DNA of 64,000 nt from CADEED01 sp963839685. GTDB lineage: Bacteria > Pseudomonadota > Gammaproteobacteria > Steroidobacterales > Steroidobacteraceae. Under the pieces are notes generated by a model, which saw only the letters and a program-made list of their open reading frames with translations, was not told the DNA's origin and ran no database searches. The position numbers and the translations under genes were made by a program. The stretch's first letter is position 1; each line of letters starts with the position of its first letter. The stretch is from contig CAWIVS010000001.1 in the NCBI GenBank assembly GCA_963839685.1, positions 248,001 to 312,000 on the forward strand, written 5' to 3'. Below, in pieces: positions 26,462 to 33,554 of this stretch.

Positions 26462-26881
26462 CTAACGGTTACTGTGAGGCGATCGTTCAGTCGCGAGCCT
26501 GGCTTTGATGTCTTCGTAGGCCGCCCGGACCAGCGCCTTCAAAGGCGCAACCTCTGGAAGCGTGTCAGGCGCCGCCTTGACATGTCTCATGAACCTTCCG
26601 GTGCCTTGCAAGAGCCTTGCTGGATCTTCCAACGACGCGCCGTGAAAGAAACCAATGTTGACGTGCGACGTGAATACATTGACGTAACCAAAGGCAGCGT
26701 CTGCGACGCAAGCCGTAGGGTGGCCGTCGTGCAAGAGCTCGGTTACGTCCTGGCCACAGTTGCGCATCTCCGCAAACCACTCCCGGGCAATGGCCGCAAG
26801 TTCAGGGCGGCGAGCGTCGAACCACCGGTCTATCTGCGGCTGGTGTCTCACTGCGCCATCGAACCTTAGAAAACTGGACAC
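26462..26881 (-). CDS. DUF1801-type protein, cassette gene
   Basis: About 139 aa. RPELAAIAREWFAEM, CVADAAFGYVNVFTSHVNIG and FFHGASLEDPARLLQGTGRF are typical of the DUF1801/YdhG-like fold, whose role is unknown. GTG start at 26881. The TAG stop falls within CCGTTAGGC, the outer core of an attC site, and the rest of that site is missing. The 3' boundary therefore looks like a deleted attC. Confidence 0.75.
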   Translation of the reverse strand: MSSFLRFDGAVRHQPQIDRWFDARRPELAAIAREWFAEMRNCGQDVTELLHDGHPTACVADAAFGYVNVFTSHVNIGFFHGASLEDPARLLQGTGRFMRHVKAAPDTLPEVAPLKALVRAAYEDIKARLATERSPHSNR

Positions 26882-26914
26882 AAATAGGTCTCTGGCGCTC
26901 CAGCTATTTGTCAG
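26874..26914 (-). repeat. Compact attC-like inverted repeat
   Basis: CACAAATAG and CTATTTGTC pair around CTGGCGCTCCAG, itself a palindrome that matches the conserved GCGCTCCAGC block of the intact sites. It occupies the attC position between two cassette genes but lacks full GTTRRRY cores, so it is a degenerate or internally deleted site. Confidence 0.45.
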
Positions 26915-27272
26915 GCGGCAGCGAAGGCCAGCGCACCGTCAGGACAAGGGATTCCTGCATCGAGCGAAACGAGTGCGGCACAGCCGGACCAAAGAGCACG
27001 AAATCTCCTTCCTTCTCCAGAGCAATTTCTCGATCCGGGAAAAGCAGGACGAAGTGACCGCGGACCAGGATATTGAGCGTCTTTACGGGGTTGCCAGGCG
27101 CCCACTCACTACGCGTCTCTCCCTTTGCATGGGTGTACCACTTCAGCTCCAGCTCCGAGGTTCGAAGGGGATTCCCATCACCCGGCATGAAGTGTCCAAG
27201 AAACCAGCCTCGCGTGTCCTTTGAAGCGCCGGCAACGTTTCCGGAAATCGGGGTAGTCGTATCTGAGCTCAC
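26904..27272 (-). CDS. Cupin-like protein, cassette gene
   Basis: About 122 aa. A single cupin barrel is visible in LELKWYTHAKGETRSEWAPG, VKTLNILVRGHFVLLFPDRE, and EGDFVLFGPAVPHSFRSMQES. One metal-ligand-like His is present (PHSF), but the usual HxH pair is not clear, so catalysis is doubtful. GTG start at 27272. The stop TAG is inside the attC-like palindrome. Confidence 0.65.
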   Translation of the reverse strand: MSSDTTTPISGNVAGASKDTRGWFLGHFMPGDGNPLRTSELELKWYTHAKGETRSEWAPGNPVKTLNILVRGHFVLLFPDREIALEKEGDFVLFGPAVPHSFRSMQESLVLTVRWPSLPPDK

Positions 27273-27287
27273 GTCGTTCTCTCTGTG

Positions 27288-27695
27288 TTAGACGGCCGTC
27301 GGCGAGCCAGGTGTCCGCCGTCGCAAGTGAAGCGCGAGATAAATGGCCAAGATTAAAAGCACGGGTGCCGTCACGAGACCAGGAGTGTATCCCCGCTCCA
27401 TGACTGACCACAGCGGGTGGACGATACCGTTAATGGTCTCGAGTACCACCCAAAGCCAACCCAACGAGATGGCAACCGCCCAATGGCGCCGTATCGGCCA
27501 CCAATAGCACCAGGCTCCAAAGCCCACGAGCAGTACATTCAAGATCACAAACCCGCGCTCATGGTCTGTGGACACCAGACCGGCAACAAGGCGCGCCGGC
27601 GGGAATGACTCCCAGAGGCGCCCGAGGGATTCCTCAATGGAGTGCGCGGCTTGGGCAAGGATCAGCGCACCAAAGGTGGATTCGAAGCGCGACAC
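27288..27695 (-). CDS. HXXEE-domain membrane protein, cassette gene
   Basis: 135 aa with four hydrophobic helices. HSIEES near residue 18 and ETINGIVHPLW near residue 87 are the signature of the HXXEE family, multi-pass membrane proteins of unknown function. GTG start at 27695. The stop TAA lies in a core GTTAGAC (27287-27293), and only ~15 bases separate it from the next gene, so the attC of this cassette has been lost apart from one core. Confidence 0.78.
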   Translation of the reverse strand: MSRFESTFGALILAQAAHSIEESLGRLWESFPPARLVAGLVSTDHERGFVILNVLLVGFGAWCYWWPIRRHWAVAISLGWLWVVLETINGIVHPLWSVMERGYTPGLVTAPVLLILAIYLALHLRRRTPGSPTAV

Positions 27696-27702
27696 AACTG
27701 CC

Positions 27703-27790
27703 GTCTACCGGTTGAGCCGGGTGCCGCGGTTGCAGCGATTGGAGCTTGGCACTTTATGGCTCACGCGTGCACTCCAGCGATTTGTCAGGA
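27703..27790 (-). repeat. attC site, 88 bp
   Basis: Outer cores are GTCTACC (27703-27709) and GTCAGGA (27784-27790), with conserved inner blocks GGTTGAGC, GAGCTTGGCACTTTA, CACGCG and CTCCAGCGATTTG. The TGA stop of the EthD cassette gene lies in the right core. Confidence 0.8.
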
Positions 27791-28120
27791 CGTCGCCTGG
27801 GCGCCAATGAGGATTTCGTTGAATTGAATTTGCGGCCCGATGTCAGTGTAGTTTGCAATGTCCGCTTGCAACTCAGCGGCATGAGGCATGAACGCGGCAA
27901 GAAAGGATTCAACCGTGTCAAACGTGTAGAAGCATGCAGCCGTGTAGGCAGGCGAAGAGCCTGGCTCTGCACCGCCCACGCCACGCTCAACGCTGACGGC
28001 ACGAAACCCCGGATGTGCACTCAGGAGCTCGATTGAGCGGGGCATGTGTCGTTGGGTGTAGTAGTCGAAATCAAAGCGAGCACTTGCACGGTGCGGGTAG
28101 AGGATGCTGATCTTGATCAT
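27785..28120 (-). CDS. EthD family protein, cassette gene
   Basis: 111 aa, dimeric alpha/beta-barrel fold. MIKISILYPHRASARFDFDYY, HMPRSIELLSAHPGF and ACFYTFDTVESFLAAFMPHAAEL match small EthD proteins, often found near ether or alkane degradation genes but of general uncertain function. ATG start. It is flanked by two intact 88-bp attC sites, so this is a complete free cassette. Confidence 0.85.
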   Translation of the reverse strand: MIKISILYPHRASARFDFDYYTQRHMPRSIELLSAHPGFRAVSVERGVGGAEPGSSPAYTAACFYTFDTVESFLAAFMPHAAELQADIANYTDIGPQIQFNEILIGAQATS

Positions 28121-28138
28121 TGCGGCAATCTCCAGCCG

Positions 28139-28226
28139 GTCTGACAGTTGAGCCGAGCACCGCGCGCTCGGTTGCTTGGTCTTGGTACTTTATCGTTCAC
28201 GGCCGCGCTCCAGCGAGGTGTTAGAC
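28139..28226 (-). repeat. attC site, 88 bp
   Basis: Cores are GTCTGAC (28139-28145) and GTTAGAC (28220-28226), with the conserved blocks AGTTGAGC, CTTGGTACTTTATC and GCGCTCCAGCGAGGTG. The TAA stop of the following acetyltransferase cassette lies in the right core. Confidence 0.85.
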
Positions 28227-28697
28227 GGCCAAACGGAGACAATAGAAGCGCGTGCCTGGAAGGAAGGCATTTCCATAGGGCGGAATCTCGACAAAGCCCA
28301 ATGTGCGGTAGAGACGCTGCGCCGCAGCCATGTTGCCGAGAGTGTCTAGTCTCAGTTCCATGTAGCCGTTTTCTCGAGCAGTTGAAATGGCTGCCTCGAC
28401 GAGGAGCTTACCCAATCCCGCTCCACGAGCGGACGGACGCACATACAGTCGCTTCATCTCCAGGATGGATTGATCAAGCGCGCGCAATGCCACGCAGCCA
28501 GATACCTCGCCGTTGACCCTGGCGAGCAGGAGGTCACCGGAAGGTGGTGCGTACTGTCCCGGCAAAGTAGCGAGTTCCGAGCTGAATCCCTGGTACTCCA
28601 GATCAACACCGATCGTTGCGGCATATTCTCGGAACAATTCCCCTACCGAAGCAACGTCCGCTTCCGCTCGCGCTTTAGTAATGTCGACCTTGGCCAT
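28221..28697 (-). CDS. GNAT family N-acetyltransferase, cassette gene
   Basis: 158 aa. EMKRLYVRPSARGAGLGKLL is a clean acetyl-CoA-binding R/Q-x-x-G-x-G/A loop, and NMAAAQRLYRTLGFVEIP is the typical fourth motif. The N-terminal VGELFREYAATIGVDLEYQGF suggests the amino-acid/small-molecule acetyltransferase subgroup. ATG start. It is flanked on both sides by intact 88-bp attC sites. Confidence 0.88.
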   Translation of the reverse strand: MAKVDITKARAEADVASVGELFREYAATIGVDLEYQGFSSELATLPGQYAPPSGDLLLARVNGEVSGCVALRALDQSILEMKRLYVRPSARGAGLGKLLVEAAISTARENGYMELRLDTLGNMAAAQRLYRTLGFVEIPPYGNAFLPGTRFYCLRLAV

Positions 28698-28707
28698 GCT
28701 CTTGGCT

Positions 28708-28795
28708 ACCTAACGGTTGAACTGAGCGCGGCGACTGCGGCGGCTTGGGCTTGGCACTTGATTCCTCACGCGTGCGCTCCAGCGATTTGTTAGGC
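28708..28795 (-). repeat. attC site, 88 bp
   Basis: Cores are ACCTAAC (28708-28714) and GTTAGGC (28789-28795), with all conserved blocks present (GGTTGAACTGAGCG, GGCTTGGCACTTGATT, CACGCGTGCGCTCCAGCGA). Confidence 0.88.
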
Positions 28796-28823
28796 CTCTC
28801 GGTGAAAGACACGAGATGCTGGC

Positions 28824-29285
28824 TCACTTGAGGTCTCTCTTCATCACCAGGCCTGGGCCAAATCGCATTTGTTTCTGGCCCAGAATCTCGAATCCACACT
28901 TCCTGTAGAAGCCTTCCGCGTGAGGATTGCCCACAACGTGAATTCATTTTGCTCCACTGGCCTGCGCCTCGACAATGCAGCGCTTGATCAGCGCCGAGCC
29001 AATGCCACGCCCCCATACTTCCGGCTCCACGAACAGTGCGTCCAGCTCAGCATCGCCGTCATCGCGAGGCAATATTGCGGCCCATCCTTTGAGGGAACTT
29101 GCTACCTCCGCCACGAATACGCCGCCCTGTTCTATCTGGCCGCTAGGAAGCTCCACCGCATTTGGATTGCCCAATAGCGCGGCCCGATCACCAGGATTGT
29201 TCAGAGAGGCCCGCCACTGGAGCGCTTCGAGTGACTTTCTCTTTGACGCAACCGCGAGGCGAACCGTGATTTGTGCCACCGCCAT
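28824..29285 (-). pseudogene. GNAT acetyltransferase cassette gene interrupted by an in-frame TGA
   Basis: From ATG 29285 the frame reads MAVAQITVRLAVASKRK...ELDALFVEPEVWGRGIGSALIKRCI...ASGAK and meets TGA at 28946-28944. The same frame continues IHVVGNPHAEGFYRKCGFE then MRFGPGLVMKRDLK to a stop at 28824. Those downstream residues are the expected last GNAT motif, so the gene is full length (~153 codons) with one nonsense codon and no shift. It could be real inactivation or a base-call error. Confidence 0.75.
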
Positions 29286-29293
29286 ATAGAGAG

Positions 29294-29324
29294 ACCTAGC
29301 GGTTGGGCTCCAGCGAGCCGTCAC
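29294..29324 (-). repeat. Internally deleted attC site
   Basis: ACCTAGCGGTTGGGC joins directly to CTCCAGCGAGCCGTCAC: both ends of the consensus site remain, but the ~55-base middle is missing. It still lies exactly between two cassette genes, and the TGA stop of the next gene is in its right end. Confidence 0.6.
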
Positions 29325-29812
29325 TTCGCCGGTTTCCGGCGTGGCCGCTTCTTCGCAGCAACCCTCTTGTTCGTCTTGATGATGAGGCTGCCCTTCCCTT
29401 TGGATGGCAACGGAACTTTCGAATGATCAATCGCCGCGGCAATGAACGCCTCCACATCTGGATGTGCCAACTGCCTGGCCGCTTCCAGCCGGATGAAGCG
29501 AACCTGCTTTCCCGATCCCTTCAGGAGCTTCTTCGGGTCGGGCAATTGCGGTCCATGACTGAAGTACAGATCCACACCGTCGGCACGTGCAGCGATCGAT
29601 ACGGGGGCATCGATCCCTTGTTCCGTCGGTGAATAGGCGATGACAAAGAAGCTGGAGTAGTCGTACGCCAGTTCGTTGGCGGTAGGGAATCGCTTGCGTA
29701 GAGCAGCCCGGACGGATCGAATGAACTTTTGATGCTTCGGATCAAACATGTCGTTGAAGGACCGGAGCTGGGCTTCCGGCGTAGGCTTCCCGCTTTCGAT
29801 TTTCAATGTCAT
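29321..29812 (-). CDS. DUF1801 domain protein, cassette gene
   Basis: 163 aa. PEAQLRSFNDMFDPKHQKFIRSVRAALRKRFP, ELAYDYSSFFVIAYSPTEQG, SIAARADGVDLYFSHGPQLPDP and KLLKGSGKQVRFIRL follow the DUF1801 pattern. The Lys/Arg-rich tail (KTNKRVAAKKRPRRKPAK) may bind nucleic acid or acidic surfaces. The ATG overlaps the stop of the lipocalin-like gene (ATGA), so both are translated together, probably as one two-gene cassette. Confidence 0.8.
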   Translation of the reverse strand: MTLKIESGKPTPEAQLRSFNDMFDPKHQKFIRSVRAALRKRFPTANELAYDYSSFFVIAYSPTEQGIDAPVSIAARADGVDLYFSHGPQLPDPKKLLKGSGKQVRFIRLEAARQLAHPDVEAFIAAAIDHSKVPLPSKGKGSLIIKTNKRVAAKKRPRRKPAK

Positions 29813-30321
29813 AGCCGAGCCCAGGTTAGTTGATTGAACGTCTCACCCTCCGGTCCTTTGAGTAAGTCCACCGTCCTGAGAGTTAATACGCCATCGTCCA
29901 GGCGCAAATTCCTCACGAGGGTCACGCCGGTTTCGAATGCAAACAGCGATCCCTCGATGAAGTGCCGGACTTGTGATTTTCTTTCGTCGACCTCGAAGCG
30001 ACCATAGTAGGCATACCACGTCTCTGCATATGACCGAGTCTCCTCGGCAGAAAGCGAACCAAAGCCGGCTCCTACTCTTGCGGCTGGGCGCGCCGCGCCT
30101 ATTTGGACACTCATCAGACCATTCGGTAAGTACATGATCATGCCTGCGTACGGACGGGGCCGGCCAAGCCACGGCCGCTTCGTGCCGGTGGTCACATTCA
30201 CGGTCTCCGCATCGATAATGCGCCATGAGCCAAGTACGCGGTCGCGCAAAGTCGGCGCCTGTGCTGATGCAGCGACTGGGAGCATTGCTGCCGCGCCAAG
30301 GAAGAAACCACGTCTATGCAT
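29809..30321 (-). CDS. Lipocalin-like domain protein, exported, cassette gene
   Basis: About 170 aa. Signal peptide MHRRGFFLGAAAMLPVAASAQA, then LRDRVLGSWRIIDAETVN, YAGMIMYLPNGLMSVQIG, TWYAYYGRFEVDERKSQVRHFIEGS and LTLRTVDL: the bacterial lipocalin-like family (PF13924). It probably binds a hydrophobic ligand in the periplasm. The start at 30321 was chosen for the signal peptide; residues further upstream in frame are encoded by attC. An intact attC precedes it. Confidence 0.8.
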   Translation of the reverse strand: MHRRGFFLGAAAMLPVAASAQAPTLRDRVLGSWRIIDAETVNVTTGTKRPWLGRPRPYAGMIMYLPNGLMSVQIGAARPAARVGAGFGSLSAEETRSYAETWYAYYGRFEVDERKSQVRHFIEGSLFAFETGVTLVRNLRLDDGVLTLRTVDLLKGPEGETFNQLTWARL

Positions 30322-30331
30322 GCTGCGTTGC

Positions 30332-30419
30332 GCGTAACGGTTGAGCTGAGCGCCGCGCGCTCTGCTGTTAGAGCTTGGCACTTTATTCCCCACGCGTGCG
30401 CTCCAGCGATTTGTTAGGC
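30332..30419 (-). repeat. attC site, 88 bp
   Basis: Cores are GCGTAAC (30332-30338) and GTTAGGC (30413-30419), with conserved blocks GGTTGAGCTGAGCGCCG, AGAGCTTGGCACTTTATT and CACGCGTGCGCTCCAGCGA. Confidence 0.88.
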
Positions 30420-30471
30420 CGCACTTCGACGTGAATGCGCACGCCAATAATATGCTGCCGCCGATACTGCA

Positions 30472-30864
30472 TCAATCCAGCTTCGACAGGACCCGCGTGA
30501 TGCCGCCAGTTGCATAGTTTGGGACATCGGCCACAACCTTCTTCCACTCGGGCGTAGCAGTAATCGCGGTCATATCTGCCTGGCTATCAAACCAAATCTC
30601 AAAGATCCGGTAGTACGGAGCCGGCGATCCGTCAGCCGCAGGCGGACATATTGAGGTCTCTGTTCTCTTTCCACCTTTGGCTGCGGCGACAAGTGGCATG
30701 TGAGTCCCAAAGTAGTATTTTTCGAAGTCCTCCGGACTTTTTGGATGCCCATAAAGAACGGTAACTTTGATTCCGCCAGCCGATTGAGCTCTCGTTTTCT
30801 CCGCGGCTGTTGTCGCGCCAGCAGCCAGTGTGAAAGCCGCGATAAGTGAGGTCCTACGGTCCAT
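30472..30864 (-). CDS. Exported EthD-like protein, cassette gene
   Basis: 130 aa with a signal peptide (MDRRTSLIAAFTLAAGATTAAE). The mature part reads GIKVTVLYGHPKSPEDFEKYYFGTHMPLVAA, EIWFDSQADMTAITATPEW and VADVPNYATGGITRVLSKLD, an EthD-like ferredoxin fold. It is the second EthD-type gene in the array but secreted. About 53 bases without any feature separate its stop from the next attC. Confidence 0.78.
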   Translation of the reverse strand: MDRRTSLIAAFTLAAGATTAAEKTRAQSAGGIKVTVLYGHPKSPEDFEKYYFGTHMPLVAAAKGGKRTETSICPPAADGSPAPYYRIFEIWFDSQADMTAITATPEWKKVVADVPNYATGGITRVLSKLD

Positions 30865-30895
30865 GGCGTACTCCGGATGTATTGGATTTTGGTGA

Positions 30896-30948
30896 ATGGC
30901 TATTGAGCAGCGTATAGGAGCATGGCTACTAGAGCGAGGTGGTAGGCC
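30896..30948 (-). repeat. Degenerate attC site
   Basis: GGCTATTGAGCAGCG at one end and AGAGCGAGGTGGTAGGCC at the other correspond to the outer blocks of the consensus site. The middle is shortened to 53 bp in total, and the right core has changed from GTTAGGC to GGTAGGC. Confidence 0.5.
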
Positions 30949-30957
30949 AATTTGCGC

Positions 30958-31389
30958 TCACGGAATTTTGACTTCAACAAGTTCTTTCAAACACGAAAGT
31001 ACGTCAGGGCCATCATCGCCACCAGATGTTTCATCAGGCGGGGATGGGCGTGGATCTTCCTGGCGCACAAGCAAAGAGGTGGTTCCGTCGCTTTCAGCTA
31101 ACTCATAAGTCATGAAAAAGTAGTGCTCTGGAATGTCTTGCAGGTCGGGCCGAGGGAAGAACAATGAGTACTTCAGGCGTGACTCCGGTGAGAACTCGAG
31201 AACTGTGCCCTTCTGCTCAAAGACTTGCCCGTTCCATTCGTTGCGGAAAACGATAGAAGTTCCAACTTCCCATGTTGTCAGTAGATCAGAGCCGTACTGC
31301 CATTGCTTGACCAGGCCAGGACTGGTCAAGGCCAGCCATACTTTTTTTGCAGGTGCAAGAATCTTCACGGTAGAGTCGGATGTTTTCAC
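30958..31389 (-). CDS. SRPBCC / AHSA1-like protein, cassette gene
   Basis: 143 aa START-like fold: STVKILAPAKKVWLALTSPGLVKQWQYGSDLLTTWEVGTS, EWNGQVFEQKGTVLEFSPESRLKYSLFFPRP and MTYELAESDGTTSLLVRQED. Such proteins bind hydrophobic ligands; the exact role is unknown. GTG start at 31389. The next gene upstream ends 30 nt away with no attC, so the two probably share a cassette. Confidence 0.82.
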   Translation of the reverse strand: MKTSDSTVKILAPAKKVWLALTSPGLVKQWQYGSDLLTTWEVGTSIVFRNEWNGQVFEQKGTVLEFSPESRLKYSLFFPRPDLQDIPEHYFFMTYELAESDGTTSLLVRQEDPRPSPPDETSGGDDGPDVLSCLKELVEVKIP

Positions 31390-31419
31390 TTAAAGATCCC
31401 TAAGATGGTCGTTGTTGGG

Positions 31420-31755
31420 CTACTTCCACAACAACCTCTCTGCTCGATCATAACGCTCAGCAAGCTTCACGAAAGCGTCGGCCCAGCCATTGCTAAGGCT
31501 CACTTCCTGAATCGGTCCAGTTGGGGCGAACAAGACGGAAACCTTGTGTCGGTCTGGCAAGACGCCGGAATCCACGAGCGCCAGGAGTGAATCCAACTCT
31601 TCAACTGCGGCCTTTTCATCAGCCCAAGATGACCACGAGAAGTCGTTCTCCGGCAGGGCAACGAGCTCACGCGCCGAGCGCAATGTATCGACCAGAAGTA
31701 CCCACGGATCCTTGGGGTCCGGATTACTCAGCAGTTGACGCGTGAGTTCGAGCAC
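31420..31755 (-). CDS. Hypothetical cassette protein
   Basis: 111 aa, acidic and mainly helical (WVLLVDTLRSARELVALPENDFSWSSWADEKAAVEELDSLLALVDSG), ending NGWADAFVKLAERYDRAERLLWK. No family recognised. GTG start at 31755. Its upstream side carries an attC half-site. It may act with the SRPBCC protein encoded 30 nt downstream. Confidence 0.55.
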   Translation of the reverse strand: MLELTRQLLSNPDPKDPWVLLVDTLRSARELVALPENDFSWSSWADEKAAVEELDSLLALVDSGVLPDRHKVSVLFAPTGPIQEVSLSNGWADAFVKLAERYDRAERLLWK

Positions 31756-31762
31756 GCCTAGC

Positions 31763-31784
31763 GCCTAACGGTTGAGCTGAGCGA
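31763..31784 (-). repeat. attC half-site
   Basis: GCCTAACGGTTGAGCTGAGC is the outer third of the consensus site. The rest is missing. The following ~70 bases to the next attC contain the start of a cut gene (MIDFWDEGR on the minus strand), so a deletion has fused two cassettes here. Confidence 0.55.
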
Positions 31785-31854
31785 ACACTGCGAACGCGCC
31801 CTTCGTCCCAGAAGTCGATCATGGGTTCACGCCTGGTTGTGGCAGTTGGATGTC

Positions 31855-31914
31855 GCCTAACAACATGGCGATCAGCTGCCGGCGCAGCCGGTCCGCTGCA
31901 TCGCCGGGTTAGAC
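31855..31914 (-). repeat. Compact 60-bp attC of a different family
   Basis: Perfect cores GCCTAAC (31855-31861) and GTTAGAC (31908-31914) enclose CATGGCGAT / ATCGCCG inner arms and a CTGCCGGCGCAGCCGGTC central stem. It resembles short xanthomonad or pseudomonad attC sites and shares no inner sequence with the 88-bp sites, so the cassette it carries (the metallo-hydrolase) probably came from another source. Confidence 0.8.
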
Positions 31915-31925
31915 CGCTGGTTTGA

Positions 31926-32987
31926 CTACTTCGCGTCGTCACCCTCCTGAGGGCTCATGCTGTGCATGGCCGCACCGGTCTGTATGACCGCGGCACGCGC
32001 GGCTCTGCGACGTCGGAAATACCACCACACCAACCCGGCCAACGCAACCATCAGCAACACGGCGCCGGCGCCCACGACCATCAATTGGCGGTTCGGATTC
32101 ATGACCACCCACTTGCCATGTTTCGTGTAGAAACCGTTGAAGGTCCGCAGCGTGTCGGGTAACGAGAGCAGGTCCTCCTTCGTCAAGGGCAGCGTACGCT
32201 CGTGCGGATGATAGGTGGACTGCCAAGGGAACAGCTCCTCCTCACGGTTCATCTCGATGTGCGCGCCGAGAACGTGAGTGATCGGACGACTTCTGATGAA
32301 ATCCGCGACTCGCTGCGCGCTCGCCAGGTACTCATCGCTGTCGTCGACGAGCAGGCGACCCGGCAATAAAAAATCTCCTGAAAAGAAGAGGCCCGTGTTG
32401 CGGTCGTAGAACGCGACGTGCGTAGGGTCGTGACCCGGCGTGGGAATCACGTCTATGGTTCGATCACCAAGCTCCACTTGCGCCAATCCTTCGGGCCAAC
32501 TGTTGAAGCCGAAGTGCATGCGCACGTCTTCTAAGAACGCCGGCACCACTTGAACGCCGGGCAGATTCGCGAACTGCGGGTCTCCGGCGCGATGATCCAG
32601 ATGACGATGGGTATGTAGAACCTGCAGCGGCATCTTCGAGGCCCCCACCATCGGCAGCAGACCCATCACCGTGTTCGCCAGCGGCATCTCTTTCGGGTCC
32701 TCGACAGCGCCGGTATCGATGAGCAGCGCCTTTGATGAGCCCAGCAGGAGATAGATGAAAGGCGCCTCGAAAGTCGCGCACAGACTCTCGCGCAGGATAA
32801 ATGTCTGGGCGTTGTACTGGTGTACCTGAATAGGCGCTTGCGGTGGGCCGGCCTCGCAATGCTCCGCGCCCTCGCTCCATTTCATGTCCAGGGAGCCGGG
32901 TGCGAGCTGCGCCGATGCGGGTTGTCCCGAAACCAGCAGACCGAACCAAAGCATCATTAAGATCCACGGCGTCGTCCTATTCATCAT
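31926..32987 (-). CDS. Metallo-beta-lactamase-fold hydrolase, secreted and membrane-anchored, cassette gene
   Basis: About 353 aa, the largest gene in the array. N-terminal signal peptide (MMNRTTPWILMMLWFGLLVS), an MBL-fold domain with the zinc motif LHTHRHLDH, GHDPTHVAFYDRNTGLFFSGDFLL and a late HVLGAHIEM, then a C-terminal transmembrane helix (MVVGAGAVLLMVALAGLVWWYF) and an RRRR cytoplasmic anchor. This suggests a periplasmic hydrolase tethered to the inner membrane. Nothing specific points to beta-lactams. An in-frame ATG at 33000 is an alternative start. It is associated with the compact attC rather than the 88-bp type. Confidence 0.82.
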   Translation of the reverse strand: MMNRTTPWILMMLWFGLLVSGQPASAQLAPGSLDMKWSEGAEHCEAGPPQAPIQVHQYNAQTFILRESLCATFEAPFIYLLLGSSKALLIDTGAVEDPKEMPLANTVMGLLPMVGASKMPLQVLHTHRHLDHRAGDPQFANLPGVQVVPAFLEDVRMHFGFNSWPEGLAQVELGDRTIDVIPTPGHDPTHVAFYDRNTGLFFSGDFLLPGRLLVDDSDEYLASAQRVADFIRSRPITHVLGAHIEMNREEELFPWQSTYHPHERTLPLTKEDLLSLPDTLRTFNGFYTKHGKWVVMNPNRQLMVVGAGAVLLMVALAGLVWWYFRRRRAARAAVIQTGAAMHSMSPQEGDDAK

Positions 32988-33019
32988 GGACCGCCCTGCC
33001 ATCCGGCGCGAAAAGATAA

Positions 33020-33073
33020 GCCTAATAGACATCGACGAAGTCATTGGCCTCGATCTCGAGCGAGGTATTAGGC
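33020..33073 (-). repeat. Degenerate attC site with altered cores
   Basis: GCCTAAT (33020-33026) and ATTAGGC (33067-33073) are exact complements, but both have lost the invariant GTT/AAC of functional cores (now ATT/AAT). The inner CTCGAGCGAGG block matches the consensus. It is probably inactive for recombination. Confidence 0.55.
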
Positions 33074-33074
33074 C

Positions 33075-33551
33075 TCATCGCAGTTGACATGACATCACCA
33101 CATCATGATGAGCGTGTTCGCCCGAGCCCACAATATGACAGCCAATCGCCGTGAAGCCATGCTTACGGTAGAAGGCCATGCCACGCAGATTGTGCTCTGA
33201 GACACCAAGCCATACGACATCGTGCTCTTTGCTTCGCGCATAGCCCAGAACGGCATCCATCAACTTGGCCGCAATTCCGGTGCCATGGAAAGATGGCAAG
33301 ACAAACAGCTGCCAGAGCTGAATCGGGTTTCGCGCCGGGACCGCCGGATGCGCCTGTCGCTGTAGGATTGAGAACCCGACAACTGAGTCTCGTGCCTGAG
33401 CGACGTAAACCAGATCTTCACTAGTCACCAACAGCTCCTCAAGCTGCCGCAGATCGGTGTGCTGCTCCGGTATGACCGCGTCTCGAACGGCCGCCAACAG
33501 CGGTGCATCAGCCCTTTGCGCCCTTCGAACCAGCGTGCCGTCGCTGTCCAT
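33075..33551 (-). CDS. GNAT family N-acetyltransferase, cassette gene
   Basis: 158 aa. VRRAQRADAPLLAAVRDAVIPEQHTDL, LWQLFVLPSFHGTGIAAKLMDAVLGYAR (acetyl-CoA loop) and EHNLRGMAFYRKHGFTAIGCHIV are typical GNAT motifs. ATG start at 33551. It lies between the degenerate attC and an intact 88-bp attC and is the second cassette from the integrase end. Confidence 0.88.
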   Translation of the reverse strand: MDSDGTLVRRAQRADAPLLAAVRDAVIPEQHTDLRQLEELLVTSEDLVYVAQARDSVVGFSILQRQAHPAVPARNPIQLWQLFVLPSFHGTGIAAKLMDAVLGYARSKEHDVVWLGVSEHNLRGMAFYRKHGFTAIGCHIVGSGEHAHHDVVMSCQLR

Positions 33552-33554
33552 GAG

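Noticed and set aside
28675..29016. 113-codon minus-strand open frame MGAWHWLGADQ...
   Set aside because: It reads through an attC site and out of frame across the acetyltransferase pseudogene.
31926..32987. Cassette-borne antibiotic-resistance metallo-beta-lactamase
   Set aside because: Only the general MBL fold and zinc motif are visible; the C-terminal membrane anchor and length do not match known resistance enzymes.
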